Positions 51,266 to 59,828 of a DNA stretch of 64,000 nt are shown here, one piece after another. Position 1 is the stretch's first letter. Each line of letters starts with the position of its first letter. The DNA is from Antarctobacter sediminis (GTDB lineage: Bacteria > Pseudomonadota > Alphaproteobacteria > Rhodobacterales > Rhodobacteraceae): NCBI RefSeq assembly GCF_019218285.1, contig NZ_JAHUZG010000001.1, positions 496,001-560,000 on the forward strand, in the 5' to 3' direction. The position numbers and the translations under genes were made by a program. The notes beneath the pieces were generated by a model. It worked only from the letters and a program-made list of their open reading frames with translations, was not told the origin of the DNA and ran no database searches.

Positions 51266-51280
51266 ATTGGTCAAATCAAT
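51266..51280. promoter_or_regulatory. Candidate LysR operator between tcuR and tcuA
   Basis: ATTG-N7-CAAT at 51266-51280 is a palindromic-ended 15-mer containing T-N11-A. It lies 41 bp before the tcuA start and 27 bp from the LysR start. Confidence 0.55.
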
Positions 51281-51320
51281 CCGTGCTTGCTATCCGGTCT
51301 GCCAAACTCAGGAGGGGTTC

Positions 51321-52706
51321 ATGCAGAGCGATCCGGATATCGTTGTCATCGGTGGCGGCAACGCCGCCCTATGCGCGGCCATCACCGCGGCAGAGGCCGG
51401 GGCGCGCGTCCTGATCCTCGAAACCGCGCCGAAGCCTTACCGGGGCGGCAATTCCCGCCACACGCGGAACTTTCGTTGTATGCACTCCGGGCCGCTTGGA
51501 CCGTTGGTGGACAGCTATAGCGAGGATGAATATTTCGCCGATCTGCTGAAGGTGACGGGCGGCAAGACGGATGAACATCTGGCCCGACTTGCAATCCGAA
51601 CCTCGGAGGAATGCCTGCCGTGGATGGAGGCACATGGCGTCCGGTTTCAACCTTCTCTGTCCGGCACCCTGTCGCTGGCGCGGACCAATGCCTTTTTCCT
51701 TGGTGGCGGCAAGGGACTTGTAAACGCCTATTACCGCACCGCCGAGGCGCTTGGCGTCGAGGTTCTGTACGAGGCCGCCGTCACCCATCTGGAAATGGAG
51801 GGTGACAAGGTCACGCGGGTGGATTTTACCCATGAGGGCGCTGCGAAAAGCTTGTCACCGACATCGGTGGTTGTGGCTTCGGGCGGGTTTCAGGCGGATA
51901 CCGACTGGTTGGCGCGGGCCTGGGGGCCGGCAGCCAAGAATTTTCTGATCCGGGGCACCCCCTACAATCGCGGTGTCGTTCTGGCCGACCTTCTGGATCA
52001 GGGCGTCGAACAGGTCGGCGACCCGACGCAATGCCACGCTGTTGCCATTGACGGGCGCGCGCCCAAGTTTGACGGGGGTATCGTCACCCGGCTGGATTGC
52101 GTGCCTTTCTCTATCGTCGTGAACAAGGACGCAGAACGGTTCTATGACGAAGGCGAAGACGTCTGGCCCAAGCGTTATGCGATCTGGGGCCGATTGGTGG
52201 CGGCGCAGCCGGATCAGGTTGGCTATGTGATCATTGACGCCAAATCGCTGAAACTGTTCATGCCCTCTGTTTTTCCCCCGATCGAGGCGGACAGCATCGA
52301 AGGGCTGGCCGACAAGATGGGTCTGCCCGGCGACAAGTTGCGCGCGACGGTCGATGCCTTCAACGCCGCCTGCGGTGATACCTCGGGGTTTCATCCGACG
52401 GAATTGGATGGCGTTGCGACCACCGGGATCACGCCGCCCAAGACAAACTGGGCACGCCCCATCACTGAGCCACCGTTCTATGGCTATTCGCTGCGCACCG
52501 GCGTGACCTTTACCTATCTCGGGCTGAAGGTGGACGAAAACGCCCAGTGCAGCATCGGCAACCGCCCGGTCAGCAACCTGTGGGCGGCGGGGGAAACCAT
52601 GGCCGGGTCGATCCTTGGCCAAGGCTATCTGGCGGGCTTTGGCATGACCATCGGCACCGTCTTTGGACGTATCGCAGGCAAGGAGGCCGCAGCCCATGCA
52701 AACTGA
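51321..52706 (+). CDS. tcuA: FAD-dependent tricarballylate dehydrogenase TcuA
   Basis: A 461-residue flavoprotein of the fumarate-reductase/succinate-dehydrogenase A family. It has the FAD-binding IVVIGGGNAALCAAI, PYRGGNSRHTRNFR near residue 50, and the late NRPVSNLWAAGETMAGSILGQGYLAGFG block that closes around the flavin. It oxidises tricarballylate to cis-aconitate, passing electrons to TcuB. The ATG at 51321 follows AGGAGGGG. The neighbouring TcuB gene makes the assignment stronger than homology to generic flavoproteins would. Confidence 0.9.
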   Translation: MQSDPDIVVIGGGNAALCAAITAAEAGARVLILETAPKPYRGGNSRHTRNFRCMHSGPLGPLVDSYSEDEYFADLLKVTGGKTDEHLARLAIRTSEECLPWMEAHGVRFQPSLSGTLSLARTNAFFLGGGKGLVNAYYRTAEALGVEVLYEAAVTHLEMEGDKVTRVDFTHEGAAKSLSPTSVVVASGGFQADTDWLARAWGPAAKNFLIRGTPYNRGVVLADLLDQGVEQVGDPTQCHAVAIDGRAPKFDGGIVTRLDCVPFSIVVNKDAERFYDEGEDVWPKRYAIWGRLVAAQPDQVGYVIIDAKSLKLFMPSVFPPIEADSIEGLADKMGLPGDKLRATVDAFNAACGDTSGFHPTELDGVATTGITPPKTNWARPITEPPFYGYSLRTGVTFTYLGLKVDENAQCSIGNRPVSNLWAAGETMAGSILGQGYLAGFGMTIGTVFGRIAGKEAAAHAN

Positions 52707-53808
52707 TTTCATACAGGAAGCCCGCCGCCAGGCCGAAATCTGCAATGCATGCCGCTATTGCGAAGGCTATTGTTCGGTCTTTCCGGCATTGCACCGGGAA
52801 CGTGCCTTTTCCGATGGCGACATCACGCAGTTGGCCAATCTCTGTCACAACTGCCGGGGCTGCTATTACGCCTGCCAATATACTGCCCCCCATGAGTTCG
52901 ATCTGAACCTGCCCAAGGCTCTGGCCGAGGTCCGTCAGGCCAGTTGGCAGGAACATGCGTGGCCACGGGGCTTTGCGGCCCTGTTCGACCGCAGCGGCGT
53001 CCTGATGGCGGCCGGGTTGATCCTTGGGTTCGCGCTGATCTTTGCGCTGGCACAGGCGATGCGCCCGGAAACCGGCGAGGGCTTTTATGCCTATATGTCC
53101 CACGGTTTGATGGTGACGATCTTTGCCCCCGCCTTTTTGCTGCCGCTCTTTGCGCTGGCAATTTCCCTGCGTGGGTACTGGCGGACAGTCGGCGGACAGG
53201 AGTTTCGGCTGGGTGATCTGTGGGAAGCGATGAAATCCGCGGGCCGGATGAAGAACCTCCAAGGCGGGCACGGCGATGGCTGCAACTTTGAGGATGAAGA
53301 CCGGTTTTCACATGCGCGGCGGCATTTCCATCAGGCGGTGCTTTTCGGTTTCCTGCTGTGCTTTGCGTCGACCTCCAGCGGGACGGTGCTGCACTATGTT
53401 TTTGGTCTCGAAGCGCCTTACGGGTTCTTCAGCCTGCCCAAGCTGCTTGGCGTTCCGGGGGGACTTCTTTTGTGCCTCGGCACCGCCGGTCTGGCTTGGC
53501 TCAAGACCAAGGCCGACCCGCAACTGGGGGCGCCCAAGGCTTGGGGGGGCGAGATGGCCTTTGTGCTGTTGCTGTTCACTGTCGGTGCCAGCGGGCTGAT
53601 CCTCTATGCCGCGACGGGTACAGCGGCTGTGGGCTGGCTCTTGCCGCTGCATCTGGGGGCGGTTCTGACCTTTTTCCTGCTGACCCCGTTTTCCAAGATG
53701 GCGCATGGGTTCTACCGGATGGCGGCATTGACCAAAGAGGCAAGCGTCACCCGGGCAAACCGCGCGCCCAGCCTTGCCGGCGCAACCGGTCAGGCGAACC
53801 GCAGCTAA
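52696..53808 (+). CDS. tcuB: Tricarballylate utilisation 4Fe-4S protein TcuB
   Basis: A 370-residue membrane electron-transfer protein. Two N-terminal iron-sulfur cysteine clusters (CNACRYCEGYCSVF and LCHNCRGCYYACQY) are followed by about five or six membrane helices resembling a heme-b cytochrome (for example AAGLILGFALIFALAQAM, TIFAPAFLLPLFALAIS). TcuB reoxidises the TcuA flavin and passes electrons to the quinone pool. The start at 52696 overlaps the tcuA end by 11 bases, so expression is coupled. Confidence 0.92.
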   Translation: MQTDFIQEARRQAEICNACRYCEGYCSVFPALHRERAFSDGDITQLANLCHNCRGCYYACQYTAPHEFDLNLPKALAEVRQASWQEHAWPRGFAALFDRSGVLMAAGLILGFALIFALAQAMRPETGEGFYAYMSHGLMVTIFAPAFLLPLFALAISLRGYWRTVGGQEFRLGDLWEAMKSAGRMKNLQGGHGDGCNFEDEDRFSHARRHFHQAVLFGFLLCFASTSSGTVLHYVFGLEAPYGFFSLPKLLGVPGGLLLCLGTAGLAWLKTKADPQLGAPKAWGGEMAFVLLLFTVGASGLILYAATGTAAVGWLLPLHLGAVLTFFLLTPFSKMAHGFYRMAALTKEASVTRANRAPSLAGATGQANRS

Positions 53809-53849
53809 CACAGGCCCACGGTCCGGCATCGGGTTAGATCATTGGTAAG

Positions 53850-53885
53850 CGCCCGGACACGATCGCCCGTGTTCGGGCGTTCTGT
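53850..53885 (+). terminator. Terminator-like hairpin after tcuB
   Basis: CGCCCGGACACG (53850-53861) and CGTGTTCGGGCG (53868-53879) form a twelve-bp stem with one G-T pair and a six-base loop, followed by TTCTGTT. It lies 41 bp beyond the tcuB stop. Confidence 0.65.
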
Positions 53886-54008
53886 TGCCAATTTGAACTT
53901 GAATCTTCGGGTTCTGTCACGGGCCAGACGGCGGGAAAGAGGATTTGGCAACCTTCGGCGGGGTAAAACATGCGGGTGACGTGCTGCATTTATCCGAAGG
54001 GAAAACTC

Positions 54009-54224
54009 ATGGATCTCATGCTTGAAACGGCTGACGGCGCTCCGATCACCGCGGCCGACCTGCAAACGGAAAAGGTTGTGCTTCAGATGGGCCAGAATGT
54101 TCTGGCGCTGACGGAGCGTGGCGTGACCTTCAAAGGGGACGCGGATCAGGCCGCCCGGATGTTCTTTGCCGCGCTGGCGCGGGAAAACGTCAACGCGATG
54201 CGGACCGGCCCGAACAGGCTTTAA
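54009..54224 (+). CDS. Small hypothetical protein, 71 residues
   Basis: A short acidic to neutral protein (MDLMLETADGAPITAADLQTE at its start) with no signal peptide or membrane helix. No family is recognised. It begins at ATG 54009, with an AAGGGAAAAC ribosome site, after a 200-bp gap and terminator, so it has its own promoter. Its last four bases overlap the convergent sulfatase gene. Coding is likely but not certain. Confidence 0.55.
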   Translation: MDLMLETADGAPITAADLQTEKVVLQMGQNVLALTERGVTFKGDADQAARMFFAALARENVNAMRTGPNRL

Positions 54225-55669
54225 CAGCGCGGGGCAAGGGCGCGGATCCGATGTGACAACAACCGCGCCTGAAGTCTGGCCACCTCCCCGGGTCGCTCCG
54301 GGGCTAGGTCAAACCGGCAATCCGGATCCGTCCCGACATCGAACAACATCGCATCGTGCCCCGATGCGAAATGCACCAACCGCTGGCCGTCTGTTTCGAA
54401 GGCCACGGCGCGGCACTGGTCCGAGCACCGTCCCCAGGTGGTTTCGAACCGGCCATCGGCCTCGACCGCGCCCAGTTCCAGTTCGACCATGACTGCGGCC
54501 TCTGGCCTTTCATCCGGGCCGAGCAGGTCACGGCCCTGCATCTGTGCCGGAGGTTGACCGCCAAGCGCGGCCAAAACGGTGGGCGATACGTCGATGGATT
54601 CCGTCGGGCTGTCGACGGTGCCGGGCGCGACCTCGGGGTGCGCGATCATCAGGGGCACATGCGACGCAGGCCGGAACGGCACTTGTTTGCCCCATAGGCC
54701 GAGGTCGCCCAGCATTTCGCCATGATCGGCGGTCAGCAGGATCATTGTGTCCTCGCGCTGTCCGCTGCTGTCCAGCCAGTCAAGCAAGCGGCCGATGTGA
54801 TGATCCACCTCGGCAGCAAGGCCCAGATATGTGGCGCGGGTCTGGGCGATCTGGTCCGCGGTCAGACGGGACAGTGCGCCGTCAAACCCCCAGAACATCC
54901 CCGGCATCACCGGACCTGCATGGAACGCGTCAAAGAACGGATGGTCAAAGCCGCGCGCCACGGGTGTGGGCATCTTTGCGGGATCGGCCAGCGCGTGCCA
55001 CGGCGCGGGGGCGACAAAGGGGGGATGCGGGCGGATATAGGTCAACATAGCTGACCACGGTCGGGCTTTGCGAACGTCCAGTTGGGCAATCGCCTGATCG
55101 GTGAGAAAGGCGGTGTCGCTGTTTTCGGCGCGGTACAGCGCGGGGTTGCCGGGTCGGCCTTCTTGCGGACGGTAAAGACAATCGAAACCGGGGCTGTCCG
55201 CGTCGGGCACATCATACCCGCGCGCGCGCAGATGCGCGAGCCAGGTCCAGGCCTCTTCGCGCATCTCAAGCGCCTCGGTGATGCCGGTGATCGGCGCGGT
55301 ATAAGAACGGTGCGCCGGATCGTTAGGATGCAATCCGCGCGGGTCCGGTTGAATGTCCGTATAGCCGAACAACAGCAGCTCGCGCCCAAGGCGGCGCAGT
55401 TCGGTTGCAAGGTTGGGAATATCCGCCGCAAGGGGCGTGCCATTGTGAACCGCGCGGTGGCTCATGGCATATTGCCCGGTCAGCAGGCTGGCCCGCGCAG
55501 GGCCGCAGGGCAGGGTAACGGTGTGGTGGTTGCGAAACCACAATGCCTGATCGGACAGTTGGCGCAGGTTGGGCAGCGCCACGCAATCGGCCAGAGGACC
55601 AGTCAACAGATCGGCGCGGAACTGGTCGATCACGATCATCAAGAGATTGCGCGGCGGCTGTCCGGTCAT
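54221..55669 (-). CDS. Sulfatase-family hydrolase, possibly phosphonate-ester-acting
   Basis: A 482-residue formylglycine-dependent hydrolase of the alkaline phosphatase superfamily. Metal-site blocks are IVIDQFRAD near the N-terminus and LLTADHGEMLGDLG around residue 315. The modification site CGPARASLLTG has the formylglycine precursor at Cys55. No signal peptide is visible, so it is cytosolic. Cytosolic members of this group include phosphonate monoester hydrolases. Location at the end of a phosphonate operon, three bases after phnX, favours hydrolysis of a phosphonate ester over a sulfate ester. Confidence 0.82.
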   Translation of the reverse strand: MTGQPPRNLLMIVIDQFRADLLTGPLADCVALPNLRQLSDQALWFRNHHTVTLPCGPARASLLTGQYAMSHRAVHNGTPLAADIPNLATELRRLGRELLLFGYTDIQPDPRGLHPNDPAHRSYTAPITGITEALEMREEAWTWLAHLRARGYDVPDADSPGFDCLYRPQEGRPGNPALYRAENSDTAFLTDQAIAQLDVRKARPWSAMLTYIRPHPPFVAPAPWHALADPAKMPTPVARGFDHPFFDAFHAGPVMPGMFWGFDGALSRLTADQIAQTRATYLGLAAEVDHHIGRLLDWLDSSGQREDTMILLTADHGEMLGDLGLWGKQVPFRPASHVPLMIAHPEVAPGTVDSPTESIDVSPTVLAALGGQPPAQMQGRDLLGPDERPEAAVMVELELGAVEADGRFETTWGRCSDQCRAVAFETDGQRLVHFASGHDAMLFDVGTDPDCRFDLAPERPGEVARLQARLLSHRIRALAPRC

Positions 55670-55672
55670 GAG

Positions 55673-56458
55673 TCAGACCCCGGCGTCAAGTTGGCGCAGC
55701 AGCGCGGGCAGGTCGGCCACCGTGTCGATCACGTGGTCGGCACCGGCCTCCTTCAGGATCGCGGTCGCATGGGCGCGCAACGCGGCGATTTCGGCATCGG
55801 GGAGCGCGGCGAGTTGCTCGGGGGTCTTGCCCACGGCGTTCCCCGACATGGCGACACCCACGGTCAGACAGCCTGCGGCCACACCCTCTTTGATGCCCGG
55901 TTCGGTGTCATCGACCTTGATGATCGCGGCGGGCGGATACGCCACGAGATCGACCATGCATTTATACATGCCCAAGGGGCCGGGGCGGCCTTCGGGCAGA
56001 TCGTCGGAACAAACAAGATTGTCGGGTTCATACCCCTGCGCCGCGGCCACGGGCAGCACCCGCTCCATGATCGAGCGCGTGTAGCCGGTGGTCGACCCGA
56101 TCTTGAGCCCCATGCCGCGCAGGTCGTCGATGGCTTCCTTGGCACCTGGCACAAGCTGGGCATAATCGGCGGCCACGTCTTCGTTCATCGGAACAAAGAT
56201 CTCATACACCTTGTCGACATCCGCATCGGTGGGTTTCGCGCCGTGTTTCGCTTCCCATTGGGCGGCGATTTCAGGCATCTGCATCATGGTGTTGATGTGG
56301 TCCCATTTGGGCGCGCCCATCGGTGCACGCGCCTGTTCGATGCTCGCCTCGATGCCGAATTTCTCAAAGGCTTTTACGAAGACGCCCATCGGCGCGAAGG
56401 ATCCGAAATCGACAGTTGTGCCCGCCCAGTCGAAGACAGCTGCTTTGAACTTGCTCAT
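55673..56458 (-). CDS. phnX: Phosphonoacetaldehyde hydrolase
   Basis: A 261-residue HAD-superfamily enzyme that splits phosphonoacetaldehyde into acetaldehyde and phosphate. The nucleophile is Asp10 in VFDWAGTTVDFG. The Schiff-base lysine is Lys51 in PMGAPKWDHI, matching the PhnX cap motif, and HAD motifs III and IV lie around GSTTGYTRSIME and IIKVDDTEPGI. It follows phnW by 18 bp. Together they turn aminoethylphosphonate into acetaldehyde and phosphate. Confidence 0.96.
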   Translation of the reverse strand: MSKFKAAVFDWAGTTVDFGSFAPMGVFVKAFEKFGIEASIEQARAPMGAPKWDHINTMMQMPEIAAQWEAKHGAKPTDADVDKVYEIFVPMNEDVAADYAQLVPGAKEAIDDLRGMGLKIGSTTGYTRSIMERVLPVAAAQGYEPDNLVCSDDLPEGRPGPLGMYKCMVDLVAYPPAAIIKVDDTEPGIKEGVAAGCLTVGVAMSGNAVGKTPEQLAALPDAEIAALRAHATAILKEAGADHVIDTVADLPALLRQLDAGV

Positions 56459-56476
56459 TTTTGTATCCTTTTCTTA

Positions 56477-57658
56477 TCAGGCGGCGTCGGTCTGGCGTTC
56501 GGCCAGATCCGAGTGGGAAGGGGCGGCAGAGGTCACCCCCATTTCGGTCAGGACTTCGCCGGCGTTGGTCACGACCGATTGCATGACATGGGAATCCACC
56601 TGACCGATATGGCCGATCCGAAAGCTTTCGGCGCGGGTCAGCTTGCCGGGGTACAGGATGAAGCCGCGGTTCTTCATCCGGTCGTAAAAGGTGGGGAAGT
56701 GAAAGCCCGGATCCGTGGGGCAGAAGAAGGTGGTGATGATCGGCGACAGCCAGTTATCCTTTAGCAACGTCACGAAGCCCAAGTTGCGCATGCCCTGGAC
56801 CAGTGTGTCGCGATTGGCGGCATAACGCGCGCCCCGCGCTGCCACGCCGCCTTCGGCCTCATGGGCGCGCAACGCCTCGATAAAGGCGGCGACGACATGG
56901 GTCGGGGGGGTAAAGCGCCATTGCCCGGTTTTCTCCATCGTGGCCCATTGCGCGTGCAGGTCCAGTGCCAGCGAATGGCTGTTGCCCTCGGACGCCCGCA
57001 AGGCACCCTTGCGAGCGATGACAAAACCAAAGCCGGGCACGCCTTCGATGCATTTGTTGGCGGAGCTCACCAGCGCCTGAAACGGCGTGACGTGGGGATC
57101 GACCGGAACCGCGCCAAAGGCCGACATGCTGTCGATCAGCAATTCGCGGCCCGCCGCAGCCGTCGCATCGGCGATTTCCTGAAGCGGGTTGAGAATGCCC
57201 GAAGAGGTCTCGCAATGGATGGCCAGCACATGGGTGATGGCGGGATCATCTGCCAGTGCCTCGGCCACCTGATGGCCGCGCGGGGGCAGGTAATCGCCCA
57301 TATCGATCACCGCATGGTCGCGCCCGAGGATGCGCAGGGTCTGGACCGCGCGTTTCCCGTAGGCGCCGTTGCACAGGGCCAGAACCTTGCCGTCGCGGGG
57401 AACAAAACTGCCGAGCATGGCCTCGACCAGGTAGGATCCGCTGCCTTGCATGGGCACGCAGTCATAGCTGTCCTGCCCCGCCCCCAAGAGACCCAGCAGG
57501 CGGGCCCGCAGCTCTGCCGTCATGGCACGGAAATCGCCGTCCCAACTGCCCCAATCGCGCAGCATCGCCTGTTTGACGGCAAATGAGGTGGTCAGGGGAC
57601 CGGGGGTCAATAGGTAGGGTTCGCCCAACTGCGGGGCGGGCAAGGGAGCGTGGGTCAT
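56477..57658 (-). CDS. phnW: 2-aminoethylphosphonate-pyruvate transaminase
   Basis: A 393-residue class V PLP aminotransferase that moves the amino group of 2-aminoethylphosphonate to pyruvate, giving phosphonoacetaldehyde. It has LLTPGPLTTSFAVKQAMLRDWGSWD at the N-terminus and the PLP-binding Lys202 in SSANKCIEG. The ATG at 57658 gives the conserved start; the longer frame overlaps the ATPase gene and was rejected. It lies 29 bp after the ABC ATPase gene in the same operon. Confidence 0.96.
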   Translation of the reverse strand: MTHAPLPAPQLGEPYLLTPGPLTTSFAVKQAMLRDWGSWDGDFRAMTAELRARLLGLLGAGQDSYDCVPMQGSGSYLVEAMLGSFVPRDGKVLALCNGAYGKRAVQTLRILGRDHAVIDMGDYLPPRGHQVAEALADDPAITHVLAIHCETSSGILNPLQEIADATAAAGRELLIDSMSAFGAVPVDPHVTPFQALVSSANKCIEGVPGFGFVIARKGALRASEGNSHSLALDLHAQWATMEKTGQWRFTPPTHVVAAFIEALRAHEAEGGVAARGARYAANRDTLVQGMRNLGFVTLLKDNWLSPIITTFFCPTDPGFHFPTFYDRMKNRGFILYPGKLTRAESFRIGHIGQVDSHVMQSVVTNAGEVLTEMGVTSAAPSHSDLAERQTDAA

Positions 57659-57687
57659 GATGCGGACTCTTTTTCTGGGACGTTGGG

Positions 57688-58821
57688 TCAGGCCGGTTCG
57701 GCGCGGTTCAGGTTCGGGCGCGCAAAGTCGAACTCTTCTGCAAAGTGGCAGGCGACAAAATGATCCTCGGCCACTTCGCGCCAGTCGGGTTCGTGGCGGC
57801 GGCAGGCGTCGCGGGCAAAAGGGCAACGGGTGTGAAACCGGCAGCCGGAGGGCGCCCCAAGCGGGTTCGGAATTTCGCCAGTCAGGCGGATCGGGTCGTA
57901 ATCCACATCCGGATCGGCCAGCGGGATCGCCGACAAAAGCGCATGCGTGTAGGGGTGGCGCGGCCCAAAGAACAGCTTTTCGGTCGGCGCGTATTCGACG
58001 AATTTGCCGACATACATCACCGCGACGCGATGACTGATCTGGGCGACCACTGACAGGTCATGCGCGATGAACAGGAACGAAACGCCCATCTCGTCCTGTA
58101 GATCCTTCAGCAGGTTCACGATCTCGGCCTGAATCGAGACATCCAGCGCCGAAACGCTTTCGTCGCAGACCACGAATTCGGGTTTGGACACCAGCGCGCG
58201 GGCGATGCAGATCCGCTGACGCTGACCGCCGGAAAAGGCATGGGGGAAGCGGCGCAGGTGTTCGAGGTTCAGCTTGCAGCGCGCCGCGATCTCGCGCACC
58301 CGGGCGTCGATCTGGGCGCGGTTGGTCATCAGGCCCGAGGCGACCAGCGGTTCGGCGATAATGTCGCGCACGGTCATCCGCGGGTTGAGGCTGCTGTACG
58401 GGTCCTGAAACACAAGGCTCATGCGTGGGCGGAACGCGCGCAATGCCTCTCCGCCCAAGGAATGTACCGGCACGCCACCCTCGTGAAAGGCCATCTGCAT
58501 GGCCGGACGCACCCGGCGCAGGTCTTCGCCCTTGGCATGGGCAAGGTCGATGTCGCCGCGCTGCGAATGGAACAGCACCTCCCCGTCGGTAGGGTCTATC
58601 GCGCGCAGGATGGCGCGGCCGACGGTGGTCTTTCCCGAACCGCTTTCGCCCACAAGCCCCACCGTTTCACCGCGGTTGATGGCAAAGCTGACATCATCGA
58701 CGGCGCGCAGCATCTGGACTTCGGTCCGGAACAGTTTTTTCGATTTGACCGGGAAATGGACCGAAAGGTTGTGAACCTCGATCAGCTTGTCGTCGTCGGT
58801 CCGGGGCGCATCAAGGCTCAT
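57688..58821 (-). CDS. Peptide-type ABC transporter ATPase (OppF/DppF)
   Basis: A 377-residue ATPase with Walker [13 protein letters not shown], the signature [14 protein letters not shown], Walker [13 protein letters not shown] and the oligopeptide-type C-terminal cysteine motif ([16 protein letters not shown]). It is longer than usual because of an N-terminal linker and insertion ([16 protein letters not shown]). ATG 58821 overlaps the upstream ATPase stop by four bases. It works with the DppD-like subunit as a heterodimer. Confidence 0.95.
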   Translation of the reverse strand: MSLDAPRTDDDKLIEVHNLSVHFPVKSKKLFRTEVQMLRAVDDVSFAINRGETVGLVGESGSGKTTVGRAILRAIDPTDGEVLFHSQRGDIDLAHAKGEDLRRVRPAMQMAFHEGGVPVHSLGGEALRAFRPRMSLVFQDPYSSLNPRMTVRDIIAEPLVASGLMTNRAQIDARVREIAARCKLNLEHLRRFPHAFSGGQRQRICIARALVSKPEFVVCDESVSALDVSIQAEIVNLLKDLQDEMGVSFLFIAHDLSVVAQISHRVAVMYVGKFVEYAPTEKLFFGPRHPYTHALLSAIPLADPDVDYDPIRLTGEIPNPLGAPSGCRFHTRCPFARDACRRHEPDWREVAEDHFVACHFAEEFDFARPNLNRAEPA

Positions 58822-59828
58822 GCCGCGCTTCTCCCTTCTTCGTCGTGCAGCCAGCAGCGCAGGCTGCGGCCGGGCAGGCTCTCTACCTCGCGTGGAGGTT
58901 TCGTATCGCACAGGCCCGTGATCTTCTGGGCGCAGCGGGTGTGAAAGGGGCAACCGGCGGGCCGGGCATTGGGCGAGGGGATGTCTCCGGGCACCGGCGA
59001 CAGGCGCGTGTGCAGCCGATCCAGCGAGGGGATCGCCGCAAGCAGGCCCTTCGTATAGGGGTGCTGGGGATTGCGGATCACGTCGCGCGCGGGGCCGCGT
59101 TCGACGATTGTGCCAAGGTACATGACCGCCACGTCATCGGCGATCTGCGCGATCACCCCAAGGTCATGGGTGATGAAGATCATACCCATGCCGAGTTCGC
59201 GCTGAAGGTCGCGCATCAGGTCCAGCACCTGCGCCTGAATGGTCACGTCAAGGGCGGTGGTCGGCTCATCCGCGATCAGCAGGGCCGGACCGGCAGAGAG
59301 CGTCAGCGCGATCATCGCGCGCTGACGCATCCCGCCGGACAGTTCGTGGGGATATTGATCGACGCGGGCCTCTGCGTTGGAGATGCCAACCTTGTTCAGC
59401 ATCTCGATGGCAAAGGCACGGGCCTGCCGGCGGGTCATGTCGCGATGCAGGCGGATCGCCTCCATCATCTGGTTTCCAATGGTATAGACAGGCGAGAAAC
59501 TGGCCATCGGTTCCTGAAAGATCATGCCGATTTCACCGCCGCGCAGGCGTCGGATGGTCTCGCCGCTGTCTGGCAGTTTCTCGATCTCGACGGTCTGGCC
59601 CGCCTTGTTGGTATAGTGCATCCGGGTGTCCGCCCCGAGGCTTGCAGTGCGGGGCAGAAGCCGCATCAACGCCTTTGTGGAAACGGATTTGCCAGATCCG
59701 CTTTCCCCCACAAGGCCAAGGGTGCGCCCCTTTTCGACGCTGAAACTGACGCTCTGCACCGGCGTCACGGTGCCTTCGTCGGTGCGAAAGGAAATCGACA
59801 GGTTTTCGACGGTCAACATGCGGGACAT
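58818..59828 (-). CDS. Peptide-type ABC transporter ATPase (OppD/DppD)
   Basis: A 336-residue ATPase: Walker A GESGSGKSVSTKALMRLL, signature LSGGMRQRAMIALTLS, Walker B LLIADEPTTALDVTIQAQ, and the C-terminal CPFHTRCAQKI peptide-family motif. The start at ATG 59828 overlaps the permease stop in TGATG. A longer open frame continuing upstream lies inside the permease gene and is spurious. Confidence 0.95.
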   Translation of the reverse strand: MSRMLTVENLSISFRTDEGTVTPVQSVSFSVEKGRTLGLVGESGSGKSVSTKALMRLLPRTASLGADTRMHYTNKAGQTVEIEKLPDSGETIRRLRGGEIGMIFQEPMASFSPVYTIGNQMMEAIRLHRDMTRRQARAFAIEMLNKVGISNAEARVDQYPHELSGGMRQRAMIALTLSAGPALLIADEPTTALDVTIQAQVLDLMRDLQRELGMGMIFITHDLGVIAQIADDVAVMYLGTIVERGPARDVIRNPQHPYTKGLLAAIPSLDRLHTRLSPVPGDIPSPNARPAGCPFHTRCAQKITGLCDTKPPREVESLPGRSLRCWLHDEEGRSAA

